22,500 nt of DNA from Symbiodinium natans (GCA_905221605.1 CAJNDS010001491.1:443860-466359), one strand, 5' to 3'. Shown: positions 7,165 to 13,950, counted from the first letter of the stretch. A program made the numbers and translations. The notes: generated by a model from the letters alone, not told the origin.

Positions 7165-7209
7165 TGGGTCTCCGGCCATGCAGCAGGCCACTTGGGTTGG
7201 AAGTGGCAC
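7165..7209 (-). CDS. Candidate coding exon (chain, last)
   Basis: Minus-strand acceptor GTGACAAG|G. The 15 codons are VPLPTQVACCMAGDP and the donor is GACCCA|GTTGAG running into sense TTTAGGG. Phase 0 at both ends, matching the exon at 7512-7624. Short, so statistical support is weak alone. Confidence 0.4.
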
Positions 7210-7248
7210 CTTGTCACTGCAATGCGTGCGGGCCTTTCCCAAGATAGG

Positions 7249-7316
7249 GGTTTCGGGTTGTGGGTTGTGGGTTGTGGGTTTAGGGTTTAGGGTTTAGGGT
7301 TTGGGGTTTAGGGATT
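7249..7316 (+). repeat. Telomeric block, TTTAGGG with TTGTGGG
   Basis: Three GGGTTGT units, then canonical units and one TTTGGGG. Pairs with the opposed block at 7445-7508 (128-bp spacer). Confidence 0.92.
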
Positions 7317-7444
7317 ATGGTTCAGGAACCCCTGGACAACAAACAGACTAGAATACTGTGCTCCTTTTGCTAGGAACCCTCCTAGCCCTAATTACACCCT
7401 AACCTGCCACTGCCCTAAACCCGAGTATGCTCTCAAGGGCACCA

Positions 7445-7508
7445 ACCTAAACGCTAAACCCTGAACCCTAAACCCGAAACCCTAAACCCCCCCGTCTCCC
7501 TAAACCCT
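7445..7508 (-). repeat. Degenerate telomeric block, CCCTAAA
   Basis: Units include CGCTAAA, CCCTGAA and CCCGAAA, interrupted by a short C-rich stretch. Confidence 0.88.
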
Positions 7509-7511
7509 TAC

Positions 7512-7624
7512 TGTACTTCCGAAAATCCCCACGTGCTTGGCGGAAGATTCTGCGGAGCTCCAGATGCGTCGCACCTGGAACTGGTTCTTCAAGACCATTT
7601 GCTGGGCTTGGCTGCCGGATACGC
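7512..7624 (-). CDS. Candidate coding exon (chain)
   Basis: Minus-strand acceptor GTTCGCAG|GC. The 37 codons include VSGSQAQQMVLKNQFQVRRI and SSAESSAKHVGIFGST. The donor is AGTACA|GTAAGG, a strong GT site directly followed by GTTTAGGG. It starts with two bases completing the Gly codon of the exon at 7715-7788 and ends in phase 0. A second minus frame is also open, so the frame choice is inference. Family not recognised. Confidence 0.5.
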
Positions 7625-7642
7625 CTGCGAACGCATGGTGCG

Positions 7643-7710
7643 TAAACCCTAAACCCTAAACCCTAAACCCTAAACCCTAAACCCTAAACCCTAAACCCTA
7701 AACCCTAAAC
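7643..7710 (-). repeat. Perfect telomeric block, CCCTAAA
   Basis: Nearly ten perfect units. It makes up most of the 90-bp gap between two candidate exons, so the putative intron would be almost pure telomeric repeat. Confidence 0.97.
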
Positions 7711-7714
7711 ACGC

Positions 7715-7788
7715 CTTGCCCGATCCTGACACCCACAGAGTTCCCTGCCTTGTGCAAGCTGCGGTCAGCAAGGCCTCGAGAGGCAACC
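7715..7788 (-). CDS. Candidate coding exon (chain)
   Basis: The acceptor is TTTAG|GG, itself a telomeric-type motif. The 24 codons include VASRGLADRSLHKAGNSVGV. The end is GGGCAAG|GCGTGT, a putative GC donor entering sense TTTAGGG. One leading base completes the codon left by 8489-8564, and it ends in phase 1 as required by 7512-7624. Confidence 0.5.
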
Positions 7789-7845
7789 CTAAACTCCCAA
7801 CCGCCTAAACCCACCCGGTTCGTTTGGGCAGAACTGATTCTTTTT

Positions 7846-7959
7846 TGGTTGGGTTTTGGGGTTTGGGGTTTGGGGTTTGGGGTTTGGGGTTTAGGGTTTA
7901 GGGTTTAGGGTTTGGGGCTTGGGGTTTAGGGCTCAGGGTTTAGGGTTTAGGGTTTAGGG
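7846..7959 (+). repeat. Telomeric block, TTTGGGG then TTTAGGG
   Basis: Starts with about six TTTGGGG variant units, then canonical and GCTTGGG units. Confidence 0.94.
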
Positions 7960-8049
7960 GGAGGGCGGCTGCAGGCTCCCTCAAACCTACCTAGGGCTTC
8001 ATTGATCCTAAGGGGGAATAGTTGCCCTGACCACATTGCCTTGCATTAC

Positions 8050-8237
8050 CTCCCATAGCGCGACATGACATTGCTCACCACGCACGCCGGGGCAAAAGGC
8101 CCTGTGCACGCCCTGCAAACTGAGCCGTGTGCTGTCTGGCTAGTGCTGCAGTTCAAAGCCCGACTTGGTAGAAGCCCCTCCGCCTCTTCACAGCCGTCAA
8201 TAAAGTCTGTGACACTGGCTTCAGCGTCCCCACATTC
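8050..8237 (-). CDS. Possible coding exon in longer gap
   Basis: Minus-strand acceptor CAAGCTAG|G. There are 62 codons without stop (SVTDFIDGCEEAEGLLPSRA, then PFAPACVVSNVMSRYG), with donor GGGAG|GTAATG. The end phase 2 fits 7788. Cys-rich composition and a competing open frame in the same strand reduce confidence; the chain also works without it. Confidence 0.3.
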
Positions 8238-8317
8238 CTAGCTTGAAACTCTAAGCCTACGCCTACGCCTAGGCAACATCCACGACAGGGCCGCTCCCTT
8301 GCTTCACAGGGGTTTAC

Positions 8318-8388
8318 GTTTGGAATGCTGAGGAACATGAACGAAGTTCCCATGATGAGGGATGCTGAGCACCCCAGAGGGAATCATG
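8318..8388 (-). CDS. Possible small exon, low confidence
   Basis: Minus-strand acceptor GGGACAG. The 23 codons start MIPSGVLSIPHHGNFVHVPQ and end with AAAC|GTAAAC. The start phase fits 8489-8564, but the end phase fits the 8237 candidate only with an internal acceptor. It may be intronic. Confidence 0.2.
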
Positions 8389-8392
8389 CTGT

Positions 8393-8485
8393 CCCTAAGC
8401 CCTAAACCCTAAACCCTAAACCCTAAACCCTAAACCCACAACCCTAAACCCACAACCCTAAATCCTAAACCCTAAACCCTAAACT
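8393..8485 (-). repeat. Telomeric block, CCCTAAA
   Basis: About 13 units, with two CCCACAA-type interruptions. Confidence 0.94.
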
Positions 8486-8488
8486 CAC

Positions 8489-8564
8489 ACCAGGGGCACG
8501 GCACTCGTCAGAGGAGTCGGACTGCGCGGAAGGGCCGCCTGCCGGAGGTGCTTTCGACTTTTGG
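8489..8564 (-). CDS. Candidate coding exon (chain)
   Basis: Minus-strand acceptor GCACTCCAG. The 24 codons include KSRKHLRQAALPRSPTPLTS. The donor is CCTGGT|GTGAGT, a near-ideal GT site whose next bases are TTTAGGG. Two leading bases complete the codon from 8931-8976, and it ends in phase 2. It lies between opposed telomeric blocks. Confidence 0.5.
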
Positions 8565-8574
8565 CTGGAGTGCG

Positions 8575-8652
8575 GTTTAGGGTTTAGGGCTTAGGGTTTA
8601 TGGTGTTGCGTTTAGGGTTTAGGGTTTAGGTTTTAGGGTTTCGGGTTTAGGA
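8575..8652 (+). repeat. Telomeric block, TTTAGGG
   Basis: About ten units, with TTTATGG and TTTCGGG variants and a GTTGCG interruption. Confidence 0.92.
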
Positions 8653-8763
8653 TATGGTCAGTGCTCGAAATCATGGTCCCTTTTTGGGTACCCTGAACAT
8701 GGGCCCCCCGCCCGCCTTATAATAGTAATCCCAAAAGAGGCCATAATTTAGAGAAGTGACCAA

Positions 8764-8881
8764 CCCTAAACCCTAAACCCTAAACCCTAAACCCTAAACC
8801 CTAAACCCTAAACCCTAAACCCTAAACCCTAAACCCTAAACCCTAAACCCTAAACCCTAAACCCTAAACCCTAAACCCTAA
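8764..8881 (-). repeat. Perfect telomeric block, CCCTAAA
   Basis: Seventeen perfect units, no variant. Confidence 0.98.
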
Positions 8882-8930
8882 TGGGGTTCTGGTTCCAAAG
8901 GAGGCTTCATTGCCCACAAGGCAACGTTAC

Positions 8931-8976
8931 AGATCGCTGTCAAAGGCACGCCTCCGCCGGCTGCACCGTCCAAGGC
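8931..8976 (-). CDS. Candidate coding exon (chain, first linked)
   Basis: An island of about 107 bp between the two longest perfect opposed telomeric blocks. Minus-strand acceptor CCCTGAG|G. The 15 codons are ALDGAAGGGVPLTAI and the donor is ATCT|GTAACG, phase 0 to 1. The frame continues open to a TAG beside the repeat (including NVALWAMKPPLEPEP), so the 3' edge may be later. Confidence 0.45.
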
Positions 8977-8988
8977 CTCAGGGCCATG

Positions 8989-9150
8989 TTAGGGTTTAGG
9001 GTTTAGGGTTTAGGGTTTAGGGTTTAGGGTTTAGGGTTTAGGGTTTAGGGTTTAGGGTTTAGGGTTTAGGGTTTAGGGTTTAGGGTTTAGGGTTTAGGGT
9101 TTAGGGTTTAGGGTTTAGGGTTTAGGGTTTAGGGTTTAGGGTTTAGGGTT
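8989..9150 (+). repeat. Longest perfect telomeric block, TTTAGGG
   Basis: Twenty-three perfect units, followed to about 9216 by degenerate units (TTGCGGG, TTTCGGG, CTTCGGG). Confidence 0.98.
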
Positions 9151-9229
9151 GCGGGTTTCGGGTTTAGGGTTTAGGGTTTGACTTTAGGGTTTGCTTCGGG
9201 CTTCGGGTTTCGGGCTTGGACTTGTGGAC

Positions 9230-9286
9230 TCGTGCCTCCAGCCTTGGGGACTGGTTGCCAGCAACAGTCGTGGTGCAAGAGCAGCT
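9230..9286 (-). CDS. Possible small exon
   Basis: Minus-strand acceptor AGTATAATAG. The 19 codons are SCSCTTTVAGNQSPRLEAR and the donor is GCACGA|GTCCAC, phase 0 to 0, compatible with 8931-8976. Short and Cys/Thr-rich at its start, so support is weak. Confidence 0.25.
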
Positions 9287-9453
9287 CTATTATACTGTAC
9301 AGCGTCCCTCTTTACCTAAGTAGCCCCTAAAGAACCCCTAAATCACCCCCAAGGTCCCTTATATTCGATGGCTGCCAAAACTATGGAGCCCAGAAAGCAC
9401 AAGTCTTTCTGAGCTGCTCACATGAGCCCGGCTGAACTCGTAAGACGCATGCT
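9287..9453 (-). other. Filler with a weak minus open frame
   Basis: A minus frame near 9375-9431 reads RAHVSSSERLVLSGLHSFGS after a GAGTTCAG acceptor, with no clear donor. The rest is AT-richer filler with no recognised feature. Confidence 0.3.
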
Positions 9454-9588
9454 TGGAGGTTCATGGTCTAACCAAATTGTAATTGCACATATAACCCAAT
9501 CATAAGCACATTAGGGTAATAAAGGACTTATAAGTGGGCTATAAATACACTTATAATTGGTTATTCAGCACCACGAACCTCCAAGTAC
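9454..9588. mobile_element. MITE family B, copy 3
   Basis: Ends CTTGGAGGTTCATGG and CCACGAACCTCCAAG, with internal matches to the 4040 copy (ACTTATAATTGGTTA). The right flank is TA and the left TG, a likely decayed TA duplication. No coding capacity. Confidence 0.8.
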
Positions 9589-9761
9589 CCGAAATTCTGA
9601 AGCCTCAACCTCAACCCTAGTCCAAATTTTCCCAGATAAGCCCTATGTATTCTGTCCTGAGCTTTGAACCAGTGAGCGGCCCACATGTATCCGCAAAACC
9701 TAAGCCCTAAATCACACAGCCTAACGTTCCAGGAACCTCCATTCCGACTTCAGAGTTTGTA

Positions 9762-9826
9762 GAACCCTGAACCCTAAACCCTAAACCCTAAACCCTAAAC
9801 CCTAAACCCTAAACCCTAAACCCTAC
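9762..9826 (-). repeat. Telomeric block, CCCTAAA
   Basis: Nine units, nearly perfect. Confidence 0.96.
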
Positions 9827-9889
9827 AGGGGCTTAAGACGGCTGAAGACGGCGAGGGCCGGGCCGTCCGAGCCGTGGCCAGCGAGCCAC
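9827..9889 (-). CDS. Candidate coding exon
   Basis: A GC-rich minus-strand island. Acceptor GGGTGGAG|G. The 20 codons include WLAGHGSDGPALAVFSRLKP and the donor is CCCCT|GTAGGG, entering sense TTTAGGG at once. Start phase 2, end phase 2; GCC|GTCTTC is an alternative donor that would join 8976 in phase. Family unknown. Confidence 0.45.
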
Positions 9890-9902
9890 CTCCACCCCGC
9901 GT

Positions 9903-10069
9903 GGGTTTAGGCTTTAGGGTTTAGGGTTTAGGGTTTAGGGTTTAAGGTTTAGGGTTTAGGGTTTAGGGTTTAGGGTTAGGAAGTAGGGTTTAGGGTTCAG
10001 GGTTCAGGGTTTAGGGTTTAGGGTTCAGGGTTTAGGGTTCAGGGTTTAGGGTTTAGGGTTTAGGGTTCA
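9903..10069 (+). repeat. Telomeric block, TTTAGGG with TTCAGGG
   Basis: About 24 units; six are TTCAGGG, in the right half. Confidence 0.95.
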
Positions 10070-10180
10070 GCAGCTCCGGATCGAGCAGATTTACGGCTCG
10101 GATATAACACCCACCCACCCAGAGAATCCCATAACATTAAAAAACCAAAAAGTGTCTTCGTACAAAAGTTGGGGTGCCCA
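10070..10180. other. Short unique spacer
   Basis: A 111-bp unique stretch between telomeric and minisatellite DNA. No signal recognised. Confidence 0.5.
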
Positions 10181-10770
10181 CGTGCCTTGCCCACGATTTT
10201 TTGTGCCTTGCCCACGAATTTTTGTGCGGGGTGGGGGGGGTGGGGCGGGGTGGGGGTGGGATGGGGGGTGGGGCCACGTGCCTTGCCCACGAGTTTTTGT
10301 GCCTTGCCCACGAATTTTTGTGCCTTGCCCACGAATTTCGGTGCCTTGCCCACGAATTTTTGTGCCTTGCCCACGAATTTTGGTGCCTTGCCCACGAGTT
10401 TTTGTGCCTTGCCCATGAATTTCGGTGCGTTGCCACACGAATTTTTGTGCCTTGCCCACGAATTTTGGTGCCTTGCCCACGAATTTTTGTGCCTTGCCAC
10501 CAATTTGTGTGCCCGAAAATTCGTGGGCAAGGCGCAAAATTTCGTGGGCAAAGGCACAAATTTTCGTGGGCAAGGCACAAGATTCGTGGGCAAGGCACAA
10601 AAATTCGTGGACAAGGCACATTTTGTGGTTTTAAGCCTTGCCCAAGGGCCCAAAAATCCGAAACGTGCCTTGCCCACGAGTTTTTTGCGCCTTGCCCACG
10701 AATTTTTGTGCCATGCCCACGAATTTTTGTGCCTTGCCCACGAATTTTTGTGCCTTTGCCCACGAAACCC
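10181..10770. repeat. 21-bp minisatellite with inverted segment
   Basis: The unit is about GTGCCTTGCCCACGAATTTTT. Forward copies occupy 10181-10224, 10276-10503 and 10665-10770; inverted copies occupy about 10510-10625. A G-rich stretch interrupts the array at 10225-10275. Because 21 is a multiple of 3 and the unit has no stop, all frames stay open for 170-220 codons as heptapeptide repeats on both strands. These are not genes. Confidence 0.95.
10225..10275 (+). repeat. G-rich insert in minisatellite
   Basis: About 51 bp with many G runs of 4-7, capable in principle of forming G-quadruplexes. It interrupts a 21-bp unit after TTTTTGTGC. Confidence 0.85.
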
Positions 10771-10776
10771 ATTAGG

Positions 10777-10800
10777 GTATATATATATATATATGTGTAT
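10777..10800 (+). repeat. (TA)n microsatellite
   Basis: About nine TA units, then TGTGTAT, at the right edge of the minisatellite. Confidence 0.9.
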
Positions 10801-10806
10801 AAAGAA

Positions 10807-10912
10807 AGGTTTAAGGTTTAGGGTTTAGGGTTTAGGGTGTAGGGTTCCGGGTTCAGGGTTCAGGGTTTAGGGTTTAGGGTTTAGGGTTTAGGGTTTAGGG
10901 TGTAGGGTTCCA
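10807..10912 (+). repeat. Telomeric block, TTTAGGG
   Basis: About 15 units, with TGTAGGG, TTCCGGG and TTCAGGG variants. Confidence 0.94.
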
Positions 10913-10916
10913 GGAC

Positions 10917-11093
10917 AGTGGGTTCCTGCAGGGCTCTCTTCGAGTTTAGGGTATCTTGGGCCCGCCAAGCTGCAAAGTCGGAACAACATAGTTTCTTCCA
11001 GAGCCCAAGTTTGTATATATGAGGATTTTTGCGGGACTTAGGGATTTGGATTGCTTGTTGCGCTTGGGGCCTGCGGGCCTGACGGTACAGTTC
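10917..11093 (-). CDS. Candidate coding exon, basic
   Basis: Among the longest candidate exons. The minus-strand acceptor is CCTTAACAG|G with a branch-point-like CTTAAC. There are 59 codons without stop, including ELYRQARRPQAQQAIQIPKS, YKLGLWKKLCCSDFAAWRAQ and NSKRALQEPT. A possible donor is CCCACT|GTCCTG. Phase 0 to 0. The frame runs on into the telomeric block before a stop, so the 3' edge is uncertain. Family not recognised. Confidence 0.45.
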
Positions 11094-11102
11094 CTGTTAA
11101 GG

Positions 11103-11194
11103 CCCTAAACCCTAAACCCTAAACCCTAAACCCTAAACCCTAAACCCTAAACCCTAAACCCTAAACCCTAAACCCTAAACCCTAAACCCTAAAC
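11103..11194 (-). repeat. Perfect telomeric block, CCCTAAA
   Basis: Thirteen perfect units. Confidence 0.97.
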
Positions 11195-11274
11195 GAGGCG
11201 CGCCTGCAGCTGCCAAGGCCTCCTCAGCCCCGCGCAGCTCAGCTCCGATCGGCGCCGCCGCACGGCGCAGGCGA
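11195..11274 (-). CDS. Candidate coding exon, Ala-rich helix-like
   Basis: A very GC-rich minus-strand island between opposed telomeric blocks. Acceptor GTGTGCAG. The 26 codons include RLRRAAAPIGAELRGAEEAL, and the end is GCGCCTC|GTTTAGGG, where the donor GT belongs to the telomeric unit. Ala, Glu and Arg dominate, with no Cys or Trp. Family unknown. Confidence 0.5.
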
Positions 11275-11287
11275 CTGCACACGATTT

Positions 11288-11519
11288 TCGGGTTTAGGGT
11301 TTAGGGTTTATAGGGCTTAGGGTTTATAGGGTTTAGGGTTTAGGGTTTAGGGTTTATAGGGTATAGGGTTTAGGGTTTAGGGTTTAGGGTTTAGGGTTTA
11401 GGGTTTATGGTTTAGGGTTTAGGTTTAGGGTTTAGGGTTTAGGGTTTAGGGTTTAGGGTTTAGGGTTTAGGGTTTAGGGTTTAGGTTTAGGTTTAGGGTT
11501 TAGGGTTGAGGGTTTAGGG
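11288..11519 (+). repeat. Telomeric block, TTTAGGG
   Basis: About 32 units, with TTTATAGGG and GTTTAGG length variants. Confidence 0.96.
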
Positions 11520-11629
11520 GGCTTAGGGCTTAGGCTTAGGGCTTAGGGCTTAGGGCTTAGGGCTTAGGGCTTAGGGCTTAGGGCTTAGGGCTTAGGGCTT
11601 AGGGCTTAGGGCTTAGGGCTTAGGGCTTT
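11520..11629 (+). repeat. Homogeneous GGGCTTA variant array
   Basis: About 15 tandem GGGCTTA units continuing the TTTAGGG block with a sharp switch. Confidence 0.96.
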
Positions 11630-11725
11630 GCAGGGGCTTCAGGGCTTCAGGGCTGGGGTGTCAGGGCCTCAGGTTTGCGGTGCAGGATTCTTGTTGCTAC
11701 TAGTAATCCATAGTAATCCTCTAAT

Positions 11726-11801
11726 CCCTAAACCCTAAACCCGAAACCCTAAGCCCTAAACCCTAAACCCTGAAGCCTAAACCCTAAATCCTAAACCCAA
11801 A
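11726..11801 (-). repeat. Telomeric block, CCCTAAA
   Basis: About ten units, several mutated. Confidence 0.9.
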
Positions 11802-11929
11802 CATGAATTATCAGCTTTGGGTTCTTTCAAGGGCTTGGGGATCTAGGTTTATTCGGTTTTGGTCCCTAGGGCGCTCAAGGGGTGTGCACGATTGGCTCTT
11901 ACACTGCTCTTACATAGGGTTCCCAAGAT
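11802..11929 (-). other. Island between opposed telomeric blocks, weak coding
   Basis: The best minus frame reads CKSSVRANRAHPLSALGTKT before a TAA. No clear splice edges. It sits in the exon-like position of the pattern but has filler-like composition. Confidence 0.25.
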
Positions 11930-12038
11930 TTAGGGTTTAGGGATAAGGCTTAGGATTCGGGTTTAGGATTTAGGGTTTAGGGATCAGGTTTAGGATTAAG
12001 GTTAAGGATTAAAAATTTAGGGCTTGGGGTTTAGGATT
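11930..12038 (+). repeat. Degenerate telomeric block, TTTAGGG
   Basis: Heavily mutated units (TTTAGGA, TTAAGGA, GCTTGGG). Confidence 0.85.
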
Positions 12039-12108
12039 TAGCTTCGGGAGTTCGAGGCTTATATGAGCTGCAGATACTGGGTTGGCGGCGAGGGCCTTTG
12101 GCTCGGTT
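12031..12108 (-). CDS. Possible terminal exon, basic
   Basis: Minus-strand acceptor CAAAGCAG. The 25 codons start NRAKGPRRQPSICSSYKPRT and end with TAA at 12031-12033. Open in two other minus frames as well. It overlaps the edge of a degenerate telomeric block. Confidence 0.3.
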   Translation of the reverse strand, partial: NRAKGPRRQPSICSSYKPRTPEAKS

Positions 12109-12172
12109 CTGCTTTGAAGCTTTAGGGTTCCGGGTCGAGGGTTTAGGGTCAAGCTTCATCTCCTCCCGAAAG

Positions 12173-12232
12173 CCCGCAAACCCCGCAAACTTCTGCAAAC
12201 CCCCCCAAACCCCGCAAACCCCGCAAACCCTG
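12173..12232 (-). repeat. CCCCGCAAA variant block
   Basis: Five to six 9-bp CCCCGCAAA units and one CCCCCCAAA. A lengthened telomere-like variant read from the reverse strand. Confidence 0.85.
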
Positions 12233-12348
12233 GCGTTAAAACATTCAACCACCCTCAATCCGTGCGGCTAACGATCCACATGAGAATATACCTATCATAG
12301 CACTACGGGGAACATCTCATACTAGCGTGCAGGGGGCTGCTTTTCAGA

Positions 12349-12471
12349 TCAGTAGGCGGGGCCAAACGCCTCAAACCCCCAAACCTCTGCAATAAAAATC
12401 GACCTCAGGAAGCCATCGCGAATGGCTTGATCTCCGGCCTGAGTTGCATGTACCCAGGAAGAATACAAGGC
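12349..12471 (-). CDS. Candidate terminal exon, strong composition
   Basis: The minus strand has a branch-point-like CTAATAAC and the acceptor ACTCAG|G, then 40 open codons, including ALYSSWVHATQAGDQAIRDG and FLRSIFIAEVWGFEAFGPAY, closed by TGA at 12349-12351. The mixed hydrophobic, acidic and aromatic content is what a folded domain shows. Phase 0 start matches the candidate at 12760-12823. It would be the 3' end of one gene. Family not recognised. Confidence 0.5.
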   Translation of the reverse strand, partial: ALYSSWVHATQAGDQAIRDGFLRSIFIAEVWGFEAFGPAY

Positions 12472-12490
12472 CTGAGTTATTAGGGTTTTG

Positions 12491-12568
12491 GGGGTTTTTT
12501 AAGTATCACCATAAGGAAATACTAGAATGTGGGGTTTTTTTAAGTATGACCATAAGGAAATACTAGAA
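12491..12568 (+). repeat. Tandem duplication, about 38 bp
   Basis: GGGGTTTTTTAAGTAT through ACTAGAA occurs at 12491-12526 and 12531-12568, with one C/G difference and one extra T. Confidence 0.85.
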
Positions 12569-12759
12569 CACACAGGTGTAGGCGTCTGTGTCTGTGGGAT
12601 GTAGGATTTAGGCTTTAGGGTTGAGGGTTGGGATATGAGTGCTAAAGCTTGTAGACACCTTTTTGAACTGGGGCCCCTTATCAAGAAGCTCCCGCCAGCT
12701 TAGAACAACCCACTAACAACCCTCAGCAAATTCTTTCAGCGTAGCTATAGAATTCAGAC
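12569..12759. other. Filler
   Basis: Low-information DNA with a few telomere-like words (12600-12635). A 61-codon minus frame (12499-12684) has filler composition. No gene supported. Confidence 0.5.
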
Positions 12760-12823
12760 CCCATGGTTGCAAATCCCCAACCACTGCGTGTTTGGGCTTT
12801 CCCTGAGCTGCCGGGAGGCTCCC
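12760..12823 (-). CDS. Candidate coding exon
   Basis: Minus-strand acceptor GGTCTTAG|G. The 21 codons include GASRQLRESPNTQWLGICNH and the donor is CATGGG|GTCTGA. Start phase 2, end phase 0, in register with 12349-12471. Function unknown. Confidence 0.4.
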
Positions 12824-13042
12824 CTAAGACCTCCCCCGGCCATTGCAGGACCCTCCCAACGCAAGAAACCTAAGAAGGCCCCCGTTGCTAGGGCTTGGGG
12901 GAAAACCCTAAACCCGAAAAGAGAATAGTTCGGGTAGGGGGTGGGTCAACCAAGCTGCGCGAGCACGTGATAGGGAGTGGCCCCTACACCTAAAGAAAAG
13001 GCGCACTCCCCGCGCGCGTACACTGACACACACTCTAATTAG
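12824..13042. other. Filler, no gene
   Basis: Unique DNA with two isolated CCCTAAACCC motifs and a CGCGCG stretch near 13010. No convincing exon on either strand. Confidence 0.4.
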
Positions 13043-13131
13043 ACCCGAAACCCTAAACCCTATTTCAAAACCCAAAACCCAAAACCCAAACCCAAAACCC
13101 TAAACCCTAAACCCTAAACCCTAAACCCTAA
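13043..13131 (-). repeat. Telomeric block with CCCAAAA variants
   Basis: Four to five CCCAAAA units in the left half and canonical CCCTAAA in the right half. Confidence 0.94.
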
Positions 13132-13157
13132 CCTTCACCCTCCCCAAACCCGAAAAC

Positions 13158-13212
13158 TGCAATGGGAAAGCTCGACGGACTCAGGTCCCGAGCCGGTGTA
13201 GCCGCACCCGAC
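13158..13212 (-). CDS. Candidate coding exon
   Basis: Minus-strand acceptor AGCTCGCAG|G. The 18 codons are VGCGYTGSGPESVELSHC and the donor is TGCA|GTTTTC before a degenerate sense TTTAGGG run. Phase 0 to 1; the start matches 13551-13634. It lies between opposed telomeric blocks. Confidence 0.45.
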
Positions 13213-13232
13213 CTGCGAGCTTTCTGACATGA

Positions 13233-13410
13233 GGGCTTTAGGGTTTAGGGCATATGGTTTAGGGTTTAGGGTTTAGGGTTTAGGGCTTAGGGTTTAGGGT
13301 TTAGGCTTTAGGCTTTAGGGTTTAGGGTTTAGGGTTTAGGGTTTAGGGTTTAGGGTTTATAGGGGCTCAAGGGATTTTAGGGCGTTTGGGGCTTTTAGGG
13401 TTTGGGTTTG
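13233..13410 (+). repeat. Telomeric block, TTTAGGG
   Basis: About 22 units, including TTTAGGC and a degenerate right tail. Confidence 0.94.
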
Positions 13411-13514
13411 AGGGCTTTTGGGTTGAAGTGTTCAGGTTTCTAGTGCATTTGTCATACGGATTTGCAAAGGGCGCCGTCTGGGGTGATTCTGCTTGGGGTG
13501 CTCCCTCCGGAAGT

Positions 13515-13560
13515 ACCCTAAACCCTAAACCCTAAACCCCAAACCTAAACCTTAAATCCC
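13515..13560 (-). repeat. Telomeric block, CCCTAAA
   Basis: Six units, the left three perfect. Confidence 0.92.
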
Positions 13561-13634
13561 AGCCTGGAACCAGCAGGACGCTTCTTCAGCTCTCCCTCGA
13601 AAGCCTGCGCCTTTCGGGATTCTCTTGTCTTGGA
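13551..13634 (-). CDS. Candidate coding exon, Lys/Arg-rich
   Basis: Minus-strand acceptor AGATGCCAG. The 28 codons include SKTRESRKAQAFEGELKKRP and GSRLGFK, and the donor is TTTAAG|GTTTAG at the repeat edge. Phase 0 to 0. High Lys, Arg and Glu with no Cys or Trp. One of the better-supported islands. Family unknown. Confidence 0.5.
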
Positions 13635-13652
13635 CTGGCATCTTTCTTGCGT

Positions 13653-13775
13653 GTGGGGTTTGGGGTTTGGGGTTTAGGGTTTGGGGTTTAGGGTTTAGGG
13701 TTTAGGGTTCAGGGTTTAGGGTTTAGGGTTTAGGGTTTAGGGTTTAGGGTTCAGGGTTCAGGGTTTAGGGTTTAG
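13653..13775 (+). repeat. Telomeric block, TTTAGGG with TTTGGGG and TTCAGGG
   Basis: About 17 units; TTTGGGG at the left, three TTCAGGG in the right half. Confidence 0.95.
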
Positions 13776-13854
13776 CTATTTTGGAGGGGAGAGGCTTAGA
13801 GGTTTTCTGTTGGAGGTTTTTAAGGTTTTCGGGAGTTTGGGGAGTTTAGAGAAG

Positions 13855-13950
13855 GGGTTTAGGGGTTTGGGTGGTTTGGAGTTCATAGGGTTTATCAGGG
13901 TTTAGGGTTCAGGGTTGGGGGTTTCAAGGTTTGGGTTTAGGGTTTGGGGG
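13855..13950 (+). repeat. Degenerate telomeric stretch
   Basis: Scattered GTTTAGGG-like words with frequent indels. Confidence 0.7.

Noticed and set aside
10060-10828. Six open frames of 69-219 codons on both strands
   Set aside because: They are translations of the 21-bp minisatellite (7 codons per unit, no stop) in every frame, with no non-repeat domain.
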